Origin: Oceanospirillaceae bacterium
GTDB lineage: Bacteria > Pseudomonadota > Gammaproteobacteria > Pseudomonadales > Balneatricaceae
NCBI GenBank assembly: GCA_029938085.1
Contig: JAPYOS010000004.1
Span: 124,001 to 188,000, forward strand
Direction of reading: 5' to 3'
Length of the DNA stretch: 64,000 nucleotides
Shown here: positions 1 to 10,024 of the stretch, in pieces
Layout: every line of letters begins with the position of its first letter
Position numbering within the stretch: position 1 is the first letter of the stretch
Position numbers and translations under genes: made by a program
The notes under the pieces: generated by a model
The model's database searches: none
What the model saw: only the letters and a program-made list of their open reading frames with translations
Told to the model about the DNA's origin: nothing

Positions 1-2
1 AA

Positions 3-209
3 GATTCGGCTGGCGCTATTTTATACTCTGCTGAGTTAGCCACCAAAATGGCGTTAGATGCCATCCAGCTATTAGGCGGAACCGGTTATACCAATGAATG
101 CCCAACAGGGCGTTTATTACGCGATGCCAAGCTCTATGAAATTGGCGCCGGCACCTCAGAGATACGCCGCATGCTCATTGGCCGCGAACTGTTTAACGAG
201 AGCCACTAA
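3..209 (+). CDS. liuA: Isovaleryl-CoA dehydrogenase, C-terminal fragment (5' end outside window)
   Basis: The window opens inside this gene; 68 codons and the stop are visible. The readable C-terminus carries the acyl-CoA dehydrogenase signature: [13 protein letters not shown], then [19 protein letters not shown], which forms the tetramer/FAD-binding end of the fold. The enzyme oxidises isovaleryl-CoA to 3-methylcrotonyl-CoA and passes electrons to ETF. The specific assignment rests on context, since liuB begins one base after this stop, as in the liuABCDE leucine/isovalerate operons of pseudomonads. The fragment alone could be another short-chain acyl-CoA dehydrogenase. Confidence 0.85.
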   Translation, partial: DSAGAILYSAELATKMALDAIQLLGGTGYTNECPTGRLLRDAKLYEIGAGTSEIRRMLIGRELFNESH

Positions 210-210
210 C

Positions 211-1818
211 ATGGGCACTTTAATCAATTCAATCAACAGCCAAAGCGCCGACTTTAAAGCCAGGTCGAGTGCCATGCAGGCCTTGGTAGACGATTTACGC
301 AGCCAAGTGGCACAACTAAAGCTGGGTGGGGGCGAAAAGTACCAAGCTAAGCACCTGGGCCGTGGTAAATTGCTGCCCCGCGACCGCATTGACCAGTTAA
401 TCGATGTGGGTTCACCATTTTTGGAAGTGTCGCAACTTGCAGCCTATGAGGTTTATGATGTGCCGGTACCAAGCGCAGGCATCATATGTGGTGTAGGCCT
501 AGTAAATGGCCGTCACTGCATGATCATAGCCAACGACGCCACGGTTAAGGGCGGCACCTACTTTCCGTTAACGGTAAAGAAACACCTTCGTGCACAAGAT
601 ATTGCCCTGCAAAACAACTTACCCTGTATTTACTTAGTCGATTCTGGCGGCGCCAACCTACCCCAGCAGGACGAAGTATTTCCTGATAAATTACATTTTG
701 GCCGTATTTTTTACAATCAAGCCACCATGTCTTCCCAAGGCATTCCGCAAATTGCCGTGGTTATGGGGTCTTGTACCGCAGGCGGTGCTTATGTACCTGC
801 CATGGCCGATGAATCCATCATCGTTAAGCAACAAGGCACTATCTTTTTGGCTGGCCCGCCGTTGGTTAAAGCCGCCACTGGCGAAGAAGTGAGCGCTGAA
901 GAACTCGGTGGAGCAGATACCCATTGCCGCACGTCTGGCGTGGCCGATCATTACGCCGAATCAGACCAACACGCCTTACTCATTGCCCGTCAATGTATTG
1001 CTAATTGCCCTAAACCTGCCGGTAATACACTGCTACGTAAAGACGCAGCGCTTCCACGCTACCCCGCAGAAGAACTGTACGGTGTTGTAGGCACAGATTT
1101 ACGTAAACCATTTGATGTTCGTGACGTTATAGCGCGGGTGGTTGATGACTCACAATTTGACGAATTTAAAGCCCTGTATGGCACCACGTTAGTCTGTGGA
1201 TTTTCACATATTGATGGCTATCCGGTAGGCATCGTCGCCAATAATGGGGTTTTATTCTCCGAATCAGCGCAAAAAGGAGCACATTTCATTGAGCTGTGTT
1301 GCCAACGCCAGATCCCGTTGGTGTTCCTACAAAACATCACTGGCTTTATGGTGGGTAAAAAATACGAAGCCGAAGGCATTGCCAAGCACGGTGCTAAAAT
1401 GGTGACAGCGGTCGCCTGCGCCAAAGTGCCTAAGTTCACCGTTATCATTGGTGGCAGCTACGGCGCTGGCAACTATGGCATGTGTGGGCGCGCCTTTGAA
1501 CCCAACTTTATGTGGATGTGGCCCAACAGCCGTATCTCGGTGATGGGCGGCGAACAAGCGGCTGGTGTACTCACCCAAGTAAAACGCGACCAGCTGGCTG
1601 CACGCGGCGAAAACTTTACTGTCGAAGACGAAAAGGCCATGCGCGACCCGGTATTAGAACAATACGAACATCAAGGTCACCCTTATTACGCCAGCGCACG
1701 CCTATGGGATGACGGCATTATCGACCCCAAAGACACACGCAACGTATTGAGCATGGCTTTGGCGACTGCCCTTAATAAACCGGCACAAGAAACACGCTTT
1801 GGCGTGTTCCGCATGTAA
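211..1818 (+). CDS. liuB: Methylcrotonyl-CoA carboxylase, carboxyltransferase (beta) subunit
   Basis: A 535-aa protein, the usual length for MCC beta. It transfers the carboxyl group from biotin on LiuD to 3-methylcrotonyl-CoA, giving 3-methylglutaconyl-CoA. The crotonase-like carboxyltransferase fold shows in [52 protein letters not shown] and [13 protein letters not shown]. The frame stays open upstream to 94, but that part lies in the liuA coding sequence and does not look like family N-terminus; MGTLINSIN at 211 is therefore chosen. It starts one base after the liuA stop, so translational coupling is likely. liuC follows after 20 bases. Confidence 0.95.
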   Translation: MGTLINSINSQSADFKARSSAMQALVDDLRSQVAQLKLGGGEKYQAKHLGRGKLLPRDRIDQLIDVGSPFLEVSQLAAYEVYDVPVPSAGIICGVGLVNGRHCMIIANDATVKGGTYFPLTVKKHLRAQDIALQNNLPCIYLVDSGGANLPQQDEVFPDKLHFGRIFYNQATMSSQGIPQIAVVMGSCTAGGAYVPAMADESIIVKQQGTIFLAGPPLVKAATGEEVSAEELGGADTHCRTSGVADHYAESDQHALLIARQCIANCPKPAGNTLLRKDAALPRYPAEELYGVVGTDLRKPFDVRDVIARVVDDSQFDEFKALYGTTLVCGFSHIDGYPVGIVANNGVLFSESAQKGAHFIELCCQRQIPLVFLQNITGFMVGKKYEAEGIAKHGAKMVTAVACAKVPKFTVIIGGSYGAGNYGMCGRAFEPNFMWMWPNSRISVMGGEQAAGVLTQVKRDQLAARGENFTVEDEKAMRDPVLEQYEHQGHPYYASARLWDDGIIDPKDTRNVLSMALATALNKPAQETRFGVFRM

Positions 1819-1838
1819 CTGTAACAGGAGCAAACCCC

Positions 1839-2660
1839 ATGACATCAAACACCGCTACCCTCAACAGCCACGTGTTATGCACCGTGAGTGAGCAAGGTAT
1901 TGCCACCCTCACCCTCAACCGGCCCGAAAAACACAACGCCTTTGATGATCACATCATTGCCCAATTAATCACACACCTACAAAGCTTAGCCACACAATCC
2001 CACTTGCGTGCGTTAATCATCACCGGTACCGGCAAGAGTTTTTCCGCGGGCGCAGATTTGGCATGGATGCAGCGCATGGCGGACTATGACAAAGCTCAAA
2101 ACTTAGCCGATGCCAACCAACTAGCGCAGTTGATGGTGTTGTTGGACAGCTTCCCTAAACCCACCTTGGCGCTAGTCAACGGAGCGGCCTTTGGTGGCGC
2201 AGTGGGCCTTATGGCGTGTTGTGATAGCGTTATTTGCCAAGACCAAGCTAGCTTCTGCTTAAGCGAAGTACGCATAGGTTTGATTCCGGCCGTGATTAGC
2301 CCCTTTGTACTGAATAAAGTAGGCCCCTCATTAAGCCGCCATTTAATGACAAGCGCCGCAGTATTTAACGCCACCCAAGCCACAAGCTACGGCTTAGTGC
2401 ATCAAGTGGTTAGTTTAGAGCAGCTACAACAAGCCAAATTAGACTGGATTAAACAAACTCTAGGCAATAGCCCAGAGGCCGTAGCGCAGATAAAGACGTT
2501 ACTGGCCCAATTTAACACTGCCTCACCCCTTGCTAAGGAAAACTTAGCCAGCACTCAAGAAAGCACCACTGAAGCGATTGCATCTATTCGTGTTAGCACC
2601 AACGGACAAGCGGGTCTTAAGGCCTTTTTAGATAAAACAGCGGCCCCTTGGCGCACCTAA
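1839..2660 (+). CDS. liuC: Methylglutaconyl-CoA hydratase (enoyl-CoA hydratase family)
   Basis: A 273-aa crotonase-family protein. Visible motifs are LNRPEKHNAFDD near the N-terminus, the oxyanion-hole segment GKSFSAGADLAWM (about residues 63-75), and the second active-site loop NGAAFGGAVGLMACCD (about 113-128). It should hydrate 3-methylglutaconyl-CoA to HMG-CoA, linking LiuBD to LiuE. An AGGAG-type ribosome binding site (acaggagcaaac) precedes the ATG. The exact substrate is inferred from position between liuB and liuD; the family alone is broad. Confidence 0.92.
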   Translation: MTSNTATLNSHVLCTVSEQGIATLTLNRPEKHNAFDDHIIAQLITHLQSLATQSHLRALIITGTGKSFSAGADLAWMQRMADYDKAQNLADANQLAQLMVLLDSFPKPTLALVNGAAFGGAVGLMACCDSVICQDQASFCLSEVRIGLIPAVISPFVLNKVGPSLSRHLMTSAAVFNATQATSYGLVHQVVSLEQLQQAKLDWIKQTLGNSPEAVAQIKTLLAQFNTASPLAKENLASTQESTTEAIASIRVSTNGQAGLKAFLDKTAAPWRT

Positions 2661-2678
2661 GAAAACCAGGAAATAGTT

Positions 2679-4610
2679 ATGTTGAAATCTGTTCTTATCG
2701 CCAACCGCGGCGAAATTGCGTGCCGTGTAATCCTTAGCGCAAAAGCCATGGGCATGCGCACTATTGCCGTTTACTCCGATGCCGACGCCGACGCACTACA
2801 CGTAAAACAAGCCGACGAAGCCTGGTACCTTGGGCCCGCTCCAGCCGCAGAAAGTTACTTACGAGCCGATAAAATCCTCGCCATAGCACTAGAGGCCAAG
2901 GCCGATTGTGTGCACCCAGGCTACGGATTTTTGTCGGAAAACGCCGAATTCGTGGCGGCCTGTCAGGCTCAAAATATCGTATTTATTGGCCCAGACGTGC
3001 CCGCCATTGAACAAATGGGCAGTAAAAGCGCAGCCAAAATCATCATGACGGCAGCCAACATTCCACTCGTACCCGGCTACCACGGTGCCGACCAAGACGA
3101 TGCCTTACTACAACGCGAAGCCGACCAAATGGGTTACCCATTATTAATCAAAGCCGTCGCCGGTGGTGGCGGAAAAGGCATGCGTGTGGTCGACGCCAGT
3201 GGCGACTTCCTTACTCACCTTGCTGGTGCGCGCCGTGAAGGTTTGGCCAGCTTTGGCAACAGTGATGTGTTGATCGAAAAATACCTGGTGGCACCACGCC
3301 ACGTTGAGGTACAAGTATTTTGTGACCGCCATGGCAACGGTGTTTACCTGGGTGACCGCGACTGTTCCGCCCAACGACGCCACCAAAAAGTGATTGAAGA
3401 AGCCCCAGCACCGGGTTTATCAGACGACTTACGCAAACTAATGGGTACGACCGCCGTGCAAGCCGCCCAAGCCATAGATTATGTGGGCGCAGGCACCGTG
3501 GAGTTTTTGCTAGATAGCGACGGCAGCTACTACTTTATGGAGATGAACACTCGTCTTCAAGTAGAGCACCCTGTGACGGAGATGGTTACCGGTGTTGACC
3601 TTGTGGCCTGGCAACTTAAAGTAGCCGCAGGCCAGCCTATGCCGCTGCTACAGGCACAAATCAAGCTCCAAGGTCATGCCTTTGAAGCACGCATTTATGC
3701 AGAAGACCCTCTGCAAGACTTTCAACCATCTACCGGCACCATAAACCACTTGCGTCAGCCTCCAACCGATCAACACATTCGTATTGATACTGGGGTATTA
3801 GAAAGCGACGCCATTAGCCCGTTTTATGACCCGATGATTGCAAAGTTGATTGTTTGGGCTGAGGACCGCACCCAAGCCTTAGCCAAATTAGATCTCGCGC
3901 TACAGCAATACCACCTACAAGGCATTGCCACGAACATCGACTTCTTACGGCGCTTGGCGACCCTTGACGACTTTGCTCAGGCCAAGTTACACACGGGGAT
4001 TATTGAACAGCACCAAGAATTGCTCCTGAGCCCTAGCCCACAGGATCAACATCAGGTATTGGCAATGGCCGGATTGGTATTGGCACAAACACCACAACAA
4101 CAGTTTTCCCAGTTAACCGCCATGCGCCTCAACCAAACACAGCAAATTACCTTTAATGTTAATTATTTGGGTGAAGACCATAGGCTATGCATTGATCCAA
4201 CCACGGCCGGCACAGTGACCCAAGATCAGGTGTTATTACAAACCCCACAACAACAAGTGAAGGCCGGTTATTACCGCCATGGTGATTGTGTCACCCTGTT
4301 TACTCATAATGGCAGGGCGGAGGTCTCCTTACTATCCCCTTCTGTAGACGACTATAGTATTAGCAACGAAGCCGATTCCGGCAGTATATGTGCGCCCATG
4401 AATGGTAGCCTAATTGCCTGTATGGTGAGCGCTGGCCAGGTCGTTGCCGCAGGAGATGCCCTGATGTTGGTGGAAGCCATGAAGATGGAACACACCATTA
4501 CCGCGCCTACCGATGGCACCGTTGACGAGATATACTTTAACGTGGGCGACTTAGTTAGCGCCGATGTCCAGTTACTTCACCTGCAGCCCATCAATGTAGA
4601 AGAGCAATAA
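2679..4610 (+). CDS. liuD: Methylcrotonyl-CoA carboxylase, biotin carboxylase/biotin carrier (alpha) subunit
   Basis: A 643-aa protein with an N-terminal biotin carboxylase (IANRGEIACRVI; the ATP-grasp glycine loop AVAGGGGKGMRVV; EMNTRLQVEHPVTEMV) of about 450 residues, a linker, and a C-terminal biotinyl domain with LVEAMKMEHTI, in which the expected biotinylated lysine is about K602. It carboxylates biotin with ATP and bicarbonate and delivers it to LiuB. Acetyl- and propionyl-CoA carboxylase alpha subunits look alike; the MCC call follows from the surrounding liu genes. The liuE start lies two bases after its stop. Confidence 0.95.
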   Translation: MLKSVLIANRGEIACRVILSAKAMGMRTIAVYSDADADALHVKQADEAWYLGPAPAAESYLRADKILAIALEAKADCVHPGYGFLSENAEFVAACQAQNIVFIGPDVPAIEQMGSKSAAKIIMTAANIPLVPGYHGADQDDALLQREADQMGYPLLIKAVAGGGGKGMRVVDASGDFLTHLAGARREGLASFGNSDVLIEKYLVAPRHVEVQVFCDRHGNGVYLGDRDCSAQRRHQKVIEEAPAPGLSDDLRKLMGTTAVQAAQAIDYVGAGTVEFLLDSDGSYYFMEMNTRLQVEHPVTEMVTGVDLVAWQLKVAAGQPMPLLQAQIKLQGHAFEARIYAEDPLQDFQPSTGTINHLRQPPTDQHIRIDTGVLESDAISPFYDPMIAKLIVWAEDRTQALAKLDLALQQYHLQGIATNIDFLRRLATLDDFAQAKLHTGIIEQHQELLLSPSPQDQHQVLAMAGLVLAQTPQQQFSQLTAMRLNQTQQITFNVNYLGEDHRLCIDPTTAGTVTQDQVLLQTPQQQVKAGYYRHGDCVTLFTHNGRAEVSLLSPSVDDYSISNEADSGSICAPMNGSLIACMVSAGQVVAAGDALMLVEAMKMEHTITAPTDGTVDEIYFNVGDLVSADVQLLHLQPINVEEQ

Positions 4611-4612
4611 TC

Positions 4613-5518
4613 ATGGCCTTATTGTCGTTACCTAAACACGTTAAAATAGTAGAAGTGGGCCCCCGCGACGGCTTACAAAATGAAGCCGGTCCGATGTTAA
4701 GCGCTAACATCAAAGCCAATTTGATTGATCGCCTGGCTGCAGCAGGATTACGCCACATAGAGGCCGCTGCATTTGTCCACCCTAAATGGGTGCCACAAAT
4801 GGCTAACAGTGCTCAGGTACTGCAACAAATCACCCGACTTTCCCATGTATCTTATAGTGCCCTCACCCCTAACTTGCAAGGTTTGGAGCGCGCGCTCGAA
4901 GCGGGTGTTGATGAGGTTGCTGTGTTTGGCGCCGCCAGCCAAAGTTTTAGCCAACGCAACACTAATTGTTCTATTAGTGAGGGTTTAGCGCGTTTTGAGC
5001 CCGTAGCCAAAGCTGCATTGGCCGCTGGCATTAAGGTAAGAGGGTATGTTTCTGTAGTGGTCGATTGCCCTTATGAAGGCGCTGTTAGCCCTCAAGTAGT
5101 GGCCCAAGTATCGGATCAGCTGTTGCAAATGGGTTGCCATGAGATTTCACTCGGTGACACTATTGGCACTGCGACTCCAGCCCGAATGTTAGACATGTTA
5201 GCAGCCGTAGTTCAATACGTGCCCGTGTCACAGCTGGCCGGCCACTGCCACGACACCTATGGCCAAGCCTTGGCTAATGTCATGGCGCTGCTACAAGCTG
5301 GCGTTAGCACCTTTGACAGTTCGGTTGCAGGCCTAGGTGGCTGCCCCTACGCACAAGGCGCCAGTGGTAACCTGGCTACCGAGGATTTAGTTTACTTATT
5401 ACACGGCCTTAATATAGACACTGGGGTACAATTAGATCGCTTAGTTAACGTAGGCAATGACATTAGCCACTTGTTAGGCCGTCAAAACGGCTCCAAGACG
5501 AGCATCGCGCTTAGTTAG
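4613..5518 (+). CDS. liuE: Hydroxymethylglutaryl-CoA lyase
   Basis: A 301-aa TIM-barrel lyase of the HMGL-like family. Diagnostic pieces are VEVGPRDGLQNE at the N-terminus (catalytic Arg/Asp), the metal-binding HCHDTYGQ, and the signature loop VAGLGGCPYAQGASGN with the active-site cysteine. It cleaves HMG-CoA to acetoacetate and acetyl-CoA, the last step of the leucine branch. The ATG lies two bases after the liuD stop, so it is almost certainly co-transcribed and coupled. Length and all key residues are normal. Confidence 0.96.
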   Translation: MALLSLPKHVKIVEVGPRDGLQNEAGPMLSANIKANLIDRLAAAGLRHIEAAAFVHPKWVPQMANSAQVLQQITRLSHVSYSALTPNLQGLERALEAGVDEVAVFGAASQSFSQRNTNCSISEGLARFEPVAKAALAAGIKVRGYVSVVVDCPYEGAVSPQVVAQVSDQLLQMGCHEISLGDTIGTATPARMLDMLAAVVQYVPVSQLAGHCHDTYGQALANVMALLQAGVSTFDSSVAGLGGCPYAQGASGNLATEDLVYLLHGLNIDTGVQLDRLVNVGNDISHLLGRQNGSKTSIALS

Positions 5519-5555
5519 CGTGGTAATAGATCAAGTGACACACAAAGGAATACCC

Positions 5556-7532
5556 ATGACACCTTCGGCAACTACCGCCCTATGGCAACCCAGCCAAGCC
5601 CGTATTGAAGCCACTAACATTTGGCAATTTATGCAGGCCACTAATGCTAAACACGGCCTTAGTCTCAACTCTTATGCCCAATTGCATGCATGGAGCGTTA
5701 AGCACAACGAGGTGTTTTGGAATGACATGTGGGACACGGCTGGCATTGTGGCTAGCAACAAGGGTGAGGTTAGTGTAATTGATGGCGACAAGATGCCCGG
5801 CGCACAATGGTTCCCGCAGGCAAAACTAAACTTTGCAGAAAACCTTTTAAAACACCAAGATGATCACACTGCTCTGGTTTTTTGTGGCGAAAATGGTGAC
5901 CGCCAGCAGATAAGCTACGCCCAATTATACGTGCGCGTAGCGCAGTTAACCGCAGGCCTCAAACGCTTTGATATACAGCCGGGTGACCGAATAGCTGGTT
6001 TTATGCCCAACGTTATCGATACTGTAGTGGCCATGCTCGCTGCCAGCAGCTTAGGTGCCGTGTGGAGTTCTTGTTCACCCGATTTTGGCATCAACGGCGT
6101 TTTAGACCGCTTTGGCCAAATTAAACCCCGTATTCTGTTCACCACAGATGGTTACTTCTACAATGGTAAAACCCTCAATTCGTTAACCTCAGTGGCTGGC
6201 ATTGCTGCTCAACTAGAAAGCATTGAAGCCATTGTGGTGTGTGACCACATTACCACCCGAGCCGACCTTAGCGAACTCAACGCCGCGGCGCCCAATAAAG
6301 CCATTCACCTAGCAGATTTTGTGGATGCCCAAGCGACACACATTGACTTTTTTGAGTGCAGCTTTAACGATCCGTTATACATCATGTACTCATCTGGCAC
6401 CACTGGTGTGCCCAAGTGTATTGTACACAGTGTGGGTGGTACCTTATTGCAGCACAACAAAGAACTCATGATGCACACCGACGTTAGTCGTGACGACGTG
6501 TTATTTTATTACACCACCTGTGGCTGGATGATGTGGAACTGGCTGGTAAGCGGCTTGGCCATAGGCTGCAGCGTAGTGTTATACGATGGCTCGCCCTTTA
6601 AAACACGCAGCATTATGATGGACATGGCGCAAAATGAGAAAGTAACCATTTTTGGTACCAGTGCCAAATACATCGCTGCCCTAGAAAAGAGTGGCGTACA
6701 ACCGATCAAGAGCCATGATTTAAGTCACCTAAAAACCATCCTGTCTACGGGTTCGCCCCTAGCCCACGAAAGTTTTGATTACGTTTACCAACACATCAAA
6801 AATGATGTTCAGCTATCCTCCATTTCTGGCGGCACCGACATCATCTCTTGTTTTGCCCTAGGCTGCCCTATCCTGCCGGTATACCGCGGCGAGTTGCAAT
6901 GCGCTGGGTTGGGTATGGATGTACAAATATTTAATGATGATGGCGAGCCGGTACAAGAAACCAAAGGCGAGTTGGTCTGTGCAACAAGTTTTCCGTCGAT
7001 GCCCATCTATTTTTGGCACGACACCAACAACCAAAAGTACCAAGACGCCTACTTTAATCAGTTTGATAACATCTGGGCCCACGGCGATTATGGCGAAATC
7101 ACCTCACATGGTGGCATCATCATCCATGGTCGTTCAGACGCGGTATTGAACCCGGGTGGCGTACGTATTGGCACCGCAGAAATATACCGCCAGGTAGAAA
7201 CCGTTGAAGCCGTGTTAGAAAGTATTGTTATCGGCCAAAACTGGCAGGACGACGTGCGCGTGGTATTGTTTGTGGTGCTGCGGGACGGCGTTGAGCTTAC
7301 CGATGATTTAACAAAGCGCATTAAACAACAGATACGTGCTAACACCACCCCAAGACACGTCCCAGCCCTAGTCATTCAAGTGGCTGCTATTCCGCGCACT
7401 ATTAGCGGTAAAATCGTTGAATTAGCGGTACGTAAAGTGATCCACGGTGAAGAGGTTAAAAACAAAGATGCGCTGGCTAACCCAGAAGCACTGGATTTGT
7501 TTGTAAATCTACCCGCCTTAACAACAATATGA
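5556..7532 (+). CDS. Acetoacetyl-CoA synthetase (acetoacetate-CoA ligase)
   Basis: A 658-aa ANL-superfamily enzyme. The adenylation P-loop is YSSGTTGVPKCIVHS; further core motifs are YYTTCGWMMWNWLVSG, ISGGTDIISCFA and the C-terminal GRSDAVLNPGGVRIGTAEIY, with IPRTISGKIVELAVRK holding the acylation lysine. This pattern is that of acetoacetyl-CoA synthetases. It reactivates the acetoacetate made by the preceding lyase, so leucine carbon can enter thiolysis. A GTG at 5520 would add 12 residues, but AAAGGAA just upstream of the ATG at 5556 makes that the better start. Same strand as liu and probably the same operon. Confidence 0.9.
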   Translation: MTPSATTALWQPSQARIEATNIWQFMQATNAKHGLSLNSYAQLHAWSVKHNEVFWNDMWDTAGIVASNKGEVSVIDGDKMPGAQWFPQAKLNFAENLLKHQDDHTALVFCGENGDRQQISYAQLYVRVAQLTAGLKRFDIQPGDRIAGFMPNVIDTVVAMLAASSLGAVWSSCSPDFGINGVLDRFGQIKPRILFTTDGYFYNGKTLNSLTSVAGIAAQLESIEAIVVCDHITTRADLSELNAAAPNKAIHLADFVDAQATHIDFFECSFNDPLYIMYSSGTTGVPKCIVHSVGGTLLQHNKELMMHTDVSRDDVLFYYTTCGWMMWNWLVSGLAIGCSVVLYDGSPFKTRSIMMDMAQNEKVTIFGTSAKYIAALEKSGVQPIKSHDLSHLKTILSTGSPLAHESFDYVYQHIKNDVQLSSISGGTDIISCFALGCPILPVYRGELQCAGLGMDVQIFNDDGEPVQETKGELVCATSFPSMPIYFWHDTNNQKYQDAYFNQFDNIWAHGDYGEITSHGGIIIHGRSDAVLNPGGVRIGTAEIYRQVETVEAVLESIVIGQNWQDDVRVVLFVVLRDGVELTDDLTKRIKQQIRANTTPRHVPALVIQVAAIPRTISGKIVELAVRKVIHGEEVKNKDALANPEALDLFVNLPALTTI

Positions 7533-8317
7533 CGCCGATGTATTCGACTCTGCAACCACTGCTTCTACCCAAATCAAAGCAGTGGCAGGCTCAAGACTTT
7601 GCAGGTATCGACCAACTGCACGTGGGTGGTATTGAATCCACCCACGAGTTATTAACGTGGCTTTCCAGCACCAGCAAGCGGGGTTTAGACATTGGTTGTG
7701 GATTAGGCGGCACTAGCCGCTATTTAGCCTTGCACAAAGGCTGTTCGATGACAGGTTTAGACCTGAATGATGATTACATTCGCTGTGCCACACTGCTTAA
7801 CCAAAGTCTAGACACGGTGCCAGACTGCCACTTTGTAGTGGCCAACAGCTTACATTTACCATTTACATCTGACAGTTTTGATTTTGTTATCAGCCAACAC
7901 GCCAGCATGAACATTGACGATAAATTCGCTTTATTAGAGGGCATCTTTAAGGTGCTCAACGACGGTGGACAATTGCTGTTGCACGAGGTAATGCTACAAC
8001 CCAACATCAACCCCAATTGTATTGACTACCCAACACCTTGGGCTAGCAATATTTCCGAAAGTCATTTATTAGAGTGGTCGCAATTTGTTGATAAGGCCAT
8101 TGCGGTTGGGTTTGCTGTCACCCAATTGGAAGACAATACTGCATCGGCCTTGAACTGGATTCGTGAGGCCCGCAAAGCCAAACCCAAACCACCCTTTACG
8201 CCTCCCCTAGCCCTTGGGCCGGGGGCTGGTGCCATGAGTGCCAATGTACTAGCAAATATAGAACACGGGCGATTACAGGTGGTAAGTGCCCTGCTTTCTA
8301 AGCCACCTGCTTTTTAG
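7529..8317 (+). CDS. Class I SAM-dependent methyltransferase, substrate unknown
   Basis: A 262-aa protein with a clear methyltransferase core: motif I is LDIGCGLGGTSRYLA (about residues 51-65), followed by the acidic strand end MTGLDLND and the post-I region FDFVISQHASMNIDD. It resembles UbiE/sarcosine-dimethylglycine-type methyltransferases, but the substrate cannot be read from the sequence. Its ATG overlaps the stop of the acetoacetyl-CoA synthetase in an ATGA arrangement, so the two are translationally coupled. A methyltransferase is not a standard member of liu operons. The 3' end overlaps the convergent exporter gene by 20 bases. Confidence 0.8.
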   Translation: MTPMYSTLQPLLLPKSKQWQAQDFAGIDQLHVGGIESTHELLTWLSSTSKRGLDIGCGLGGTSRYLALHKGCSMTGLDLNDDYIRCATLLNQSLDTVPDCHFVVANSLHLPFTSDSFDFVISQHASMNIDDKFALLEGIFKVLNDGGQLLLHEVMLQPNINPNCIDYPTPWASNISESHLLEWSQFVDKAIAVGFAVTQLEDNTASALNWIREARKAKPKPPFTPPLALGPGAGAMSANVLANIEHGRLQVVSALLSKPPAF

Positions 8318-9143
8318 GTTTCCAGTGGTTAACCAAGTTGGCCGCTAGCATGATGGCACCACCAAAGAGGACCGCCACGTCCAGCGTTTCGCCATACAGC
8401 ACCATGCCAATGGTGGCGACTATAGGCAGGCGTAAAAAATCTAGACTCATGACCACACTCACTTCCGCCAGCTGCATCGACTTAGACACACAGTAGTGTG
8501 CAGACAAGCCAGTCAAGGCAATGGCCATCACCCATGGCCACATCCAGGGTTCTGGCATGGTCCAATCTGCACCCGCCATCAGCGCACCTAACGGCAGCTG
8601 AATCAGGGTCATATAAAATACAATCGTCAGTGGGTGTTCAGTAGATAATAAGGATTTATTGAGAATAAAGGTAATGGCAAAACACAAAGCCGCAACCAGC
8701 ATGATGACAGCGCCAGGGTCCAGTAATTGAGGGCTTGGTTTAACAATAACGGCAACACCAATTAAACCCAAACCAACCGATGCCAGCTTACGCGCGGTAA
8801 TACGCTCACGTAAAAAAATGGCGGCAATAATCAATACCCACAGGGGCACGGTAAATTCAATGGCAAACACTTGTGCCAAGGGTAACATGCCAATACCCAC
8901 TAGCCAGCTAAACTGGCCAATAAAGTGGAAAAAATTGCGCCAAAAATGAGCTTTGGTACGCTGACTAAACATTAATGTAGGACGTTTAATGACGTTCATA
9001 ATGATGACTAACAACACCACACCGACTAAGCTTCGAATAGCCAATAGCTCAAACTTATCGATGACGCCGTCGAGTTCTCGAGCGGCGATCGCCATCAGGC
9101 AAAAAGACGCGATCGCACCTAACATCCAGACAACAGCCTTCAT
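8298..9143 (-). CDS. EamA/DMT-family transporter
   Basis: A 281-aa integral membrane protein, hydrophobic throughout, with about ten predicted membrane segments in two repeats. The second repeat begins near ARKLASVGLGLIGVAVIVKPS, a typical EamA connection. The family exports metabolites or amino acids; no substrate can be assigned. A GTG at 9152 is possible, but the ATG at 9143 has TAGG in front at a sensible distance and is preferred. It directly follows the upstream membrane gene on the same strand, so the two may form a pair. The 3' end overlaps the convergent methyltransferase gene. Confidence 0.82.
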   Translation of the reverse strand: MKAVVWMLGAIASFCLMAIAARELDGVIDKFELLAIRSLVGVVLLVIIMNVIKRPTLMFSQRTKAHFWRNFFHFIGQFSWLVGIGMLPLAQVFAIEFTVPLWVLIIAAIFLRERITARKLASVGLGLIGVAVIVKPSPQLLDPGAVIMLVAALCFAITFILNKSLLSTEHPLTIVFYMTLIQLPLGALMAGADWTMPEPWMWPWVMAIALTGLSAHYCVSKSMQLAEVSVVMSLDFLRLPIVATIGMVLYGETLDVAVLFGGAIMLAANLVNHWKPKKQVA

Positions 9144-9152
9144 GCTTTGCAC

Positions 9153-9680
9153 CTAAACATGGCGATACGCCGAACGAGGCAATTCAGGATTAACCATGCT
9201 GGTGCCCGCGCGCATGGCCAACAAAATGTGCCAACCAGTGGCCGTAGCGCCCCACAACAATCCAATCACCACCCCTGCATCCATGATAGGGCGCCAAGGT
9301 TGCGGAAGGTTAATGGCTATCATAATAAACACAGCCACCATCGTTAGAATGCCATAAGAAATTATAATGCGTTTTTTAGAGGCATAAATAAATCCCATGG
9401 CATATAACGGCGCCAGCAGGACCAACCAAGGTTTTGGATTTTGTTGAAGCCAAATCAGGCGCGCTGCAACGCGAGGAGAGAAGGCTTTTTGGAAGCCTTT
9501 ATAGCCTTCGGTGTATGCCATAAATACAATCCACAGTAGCAAAGCCAGCCAGTGCCAGATATGCACTGGATACAGGAAAAACTCTAAGGCGATGTTGGAC
9601 AAACGTACCACAGAGGCCAGTAGCATACCAACCACGCCAACACTTCCCCACATAAATCCAAGACGACCCAACATAGACAA
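9153..9680 (-). CDS. Uncharacterised multi-pass membrane protein
   Basis: A 175-aa protein I do not recognise. It has about four or five hydrophobic segments (for example residues 8-27, 40-57, 84-100, 108-124 and 134-153) separated by short basic loops such as KKRIIISY and FSPRVAARLIW. Its stop is immediately before the start of the downstream EamA transporter gene, suggesting co-transcription. No catalytic motif or signal peptide is visible. Confidence 0.7.
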   Translation of the reverse strand: MSMLGRLGFMWGSVGVVGMLLASVVRLSNIALEFFLYPVHIWHWLALLLWIVFMAYTEGYKGFQKAFSPRVAARLIWLQQNPKPWLVLLAPLYAMGFIYASKKRIIISYGILTMVAVFIMIAINLPQPWRPIMDAGVVIGLLWGATATGWHILLAMRAGTSMVNPELPRSAYRHV

Positions 9681-9793
9681 ATTAACCTAAAGCCAAAAAT
9701 CAGGTCGCATTCTATCACACAGGTCTTTCCTGCGCGCCCGTGTAGGGCCATAATAACCGGCTCATGAACTCACCCACTCACTAGACATCGACT

Positions 9794-10000
9794 ATGCGTA
9801 GACGACCCCGCCCAAACCGCAATATTGACCACTCAATCCCCTCGCCGTGCGTACAGGTTTGTCTGTTTAAAAAGGACGAGTTGGTGTGCAAGGGCTGCTA
9901 TCGTAGCCAAGATGAAGTGCGTAATTGGATGATTATGGGTAAAGAGGAAAAATTGGCGTGTTTAGCGCAAGTAGACACACGCCGCGCCCAACAAACCTAA
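9794..10000 (+). CDS. DUF1289 small cysteine protein
   Basis: A 68-aa protein containing the DUF1289 pattern: SPCVQVCLFKKDELVCKGCYR followed by acidic and tryptophan residues (DEVRNW). Four cysteines arranged C-x3-C and C-x2-C are suited to binding a metal or Fe-S cluster; this is inferred, as the family has no settled function. It is a single gene between divergent and convergent minus-strand genes. Confidence 0.8.
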   Translation: MRRRPRPNRNIDHSIPSPCVQVCLFKKDELVCKGCYRSQDEVRNWMIMGKEEKLACLAQVDTRRAQQT

Positions 10001-10024
10001 ATGGTCGTTGGCAATGGCAGCGCC

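Noticed and set aside
94-210. N-terminal extension of LiuB
   Set aside because: These codons overlap the liuA end in another frame; the family protein begins at 211.
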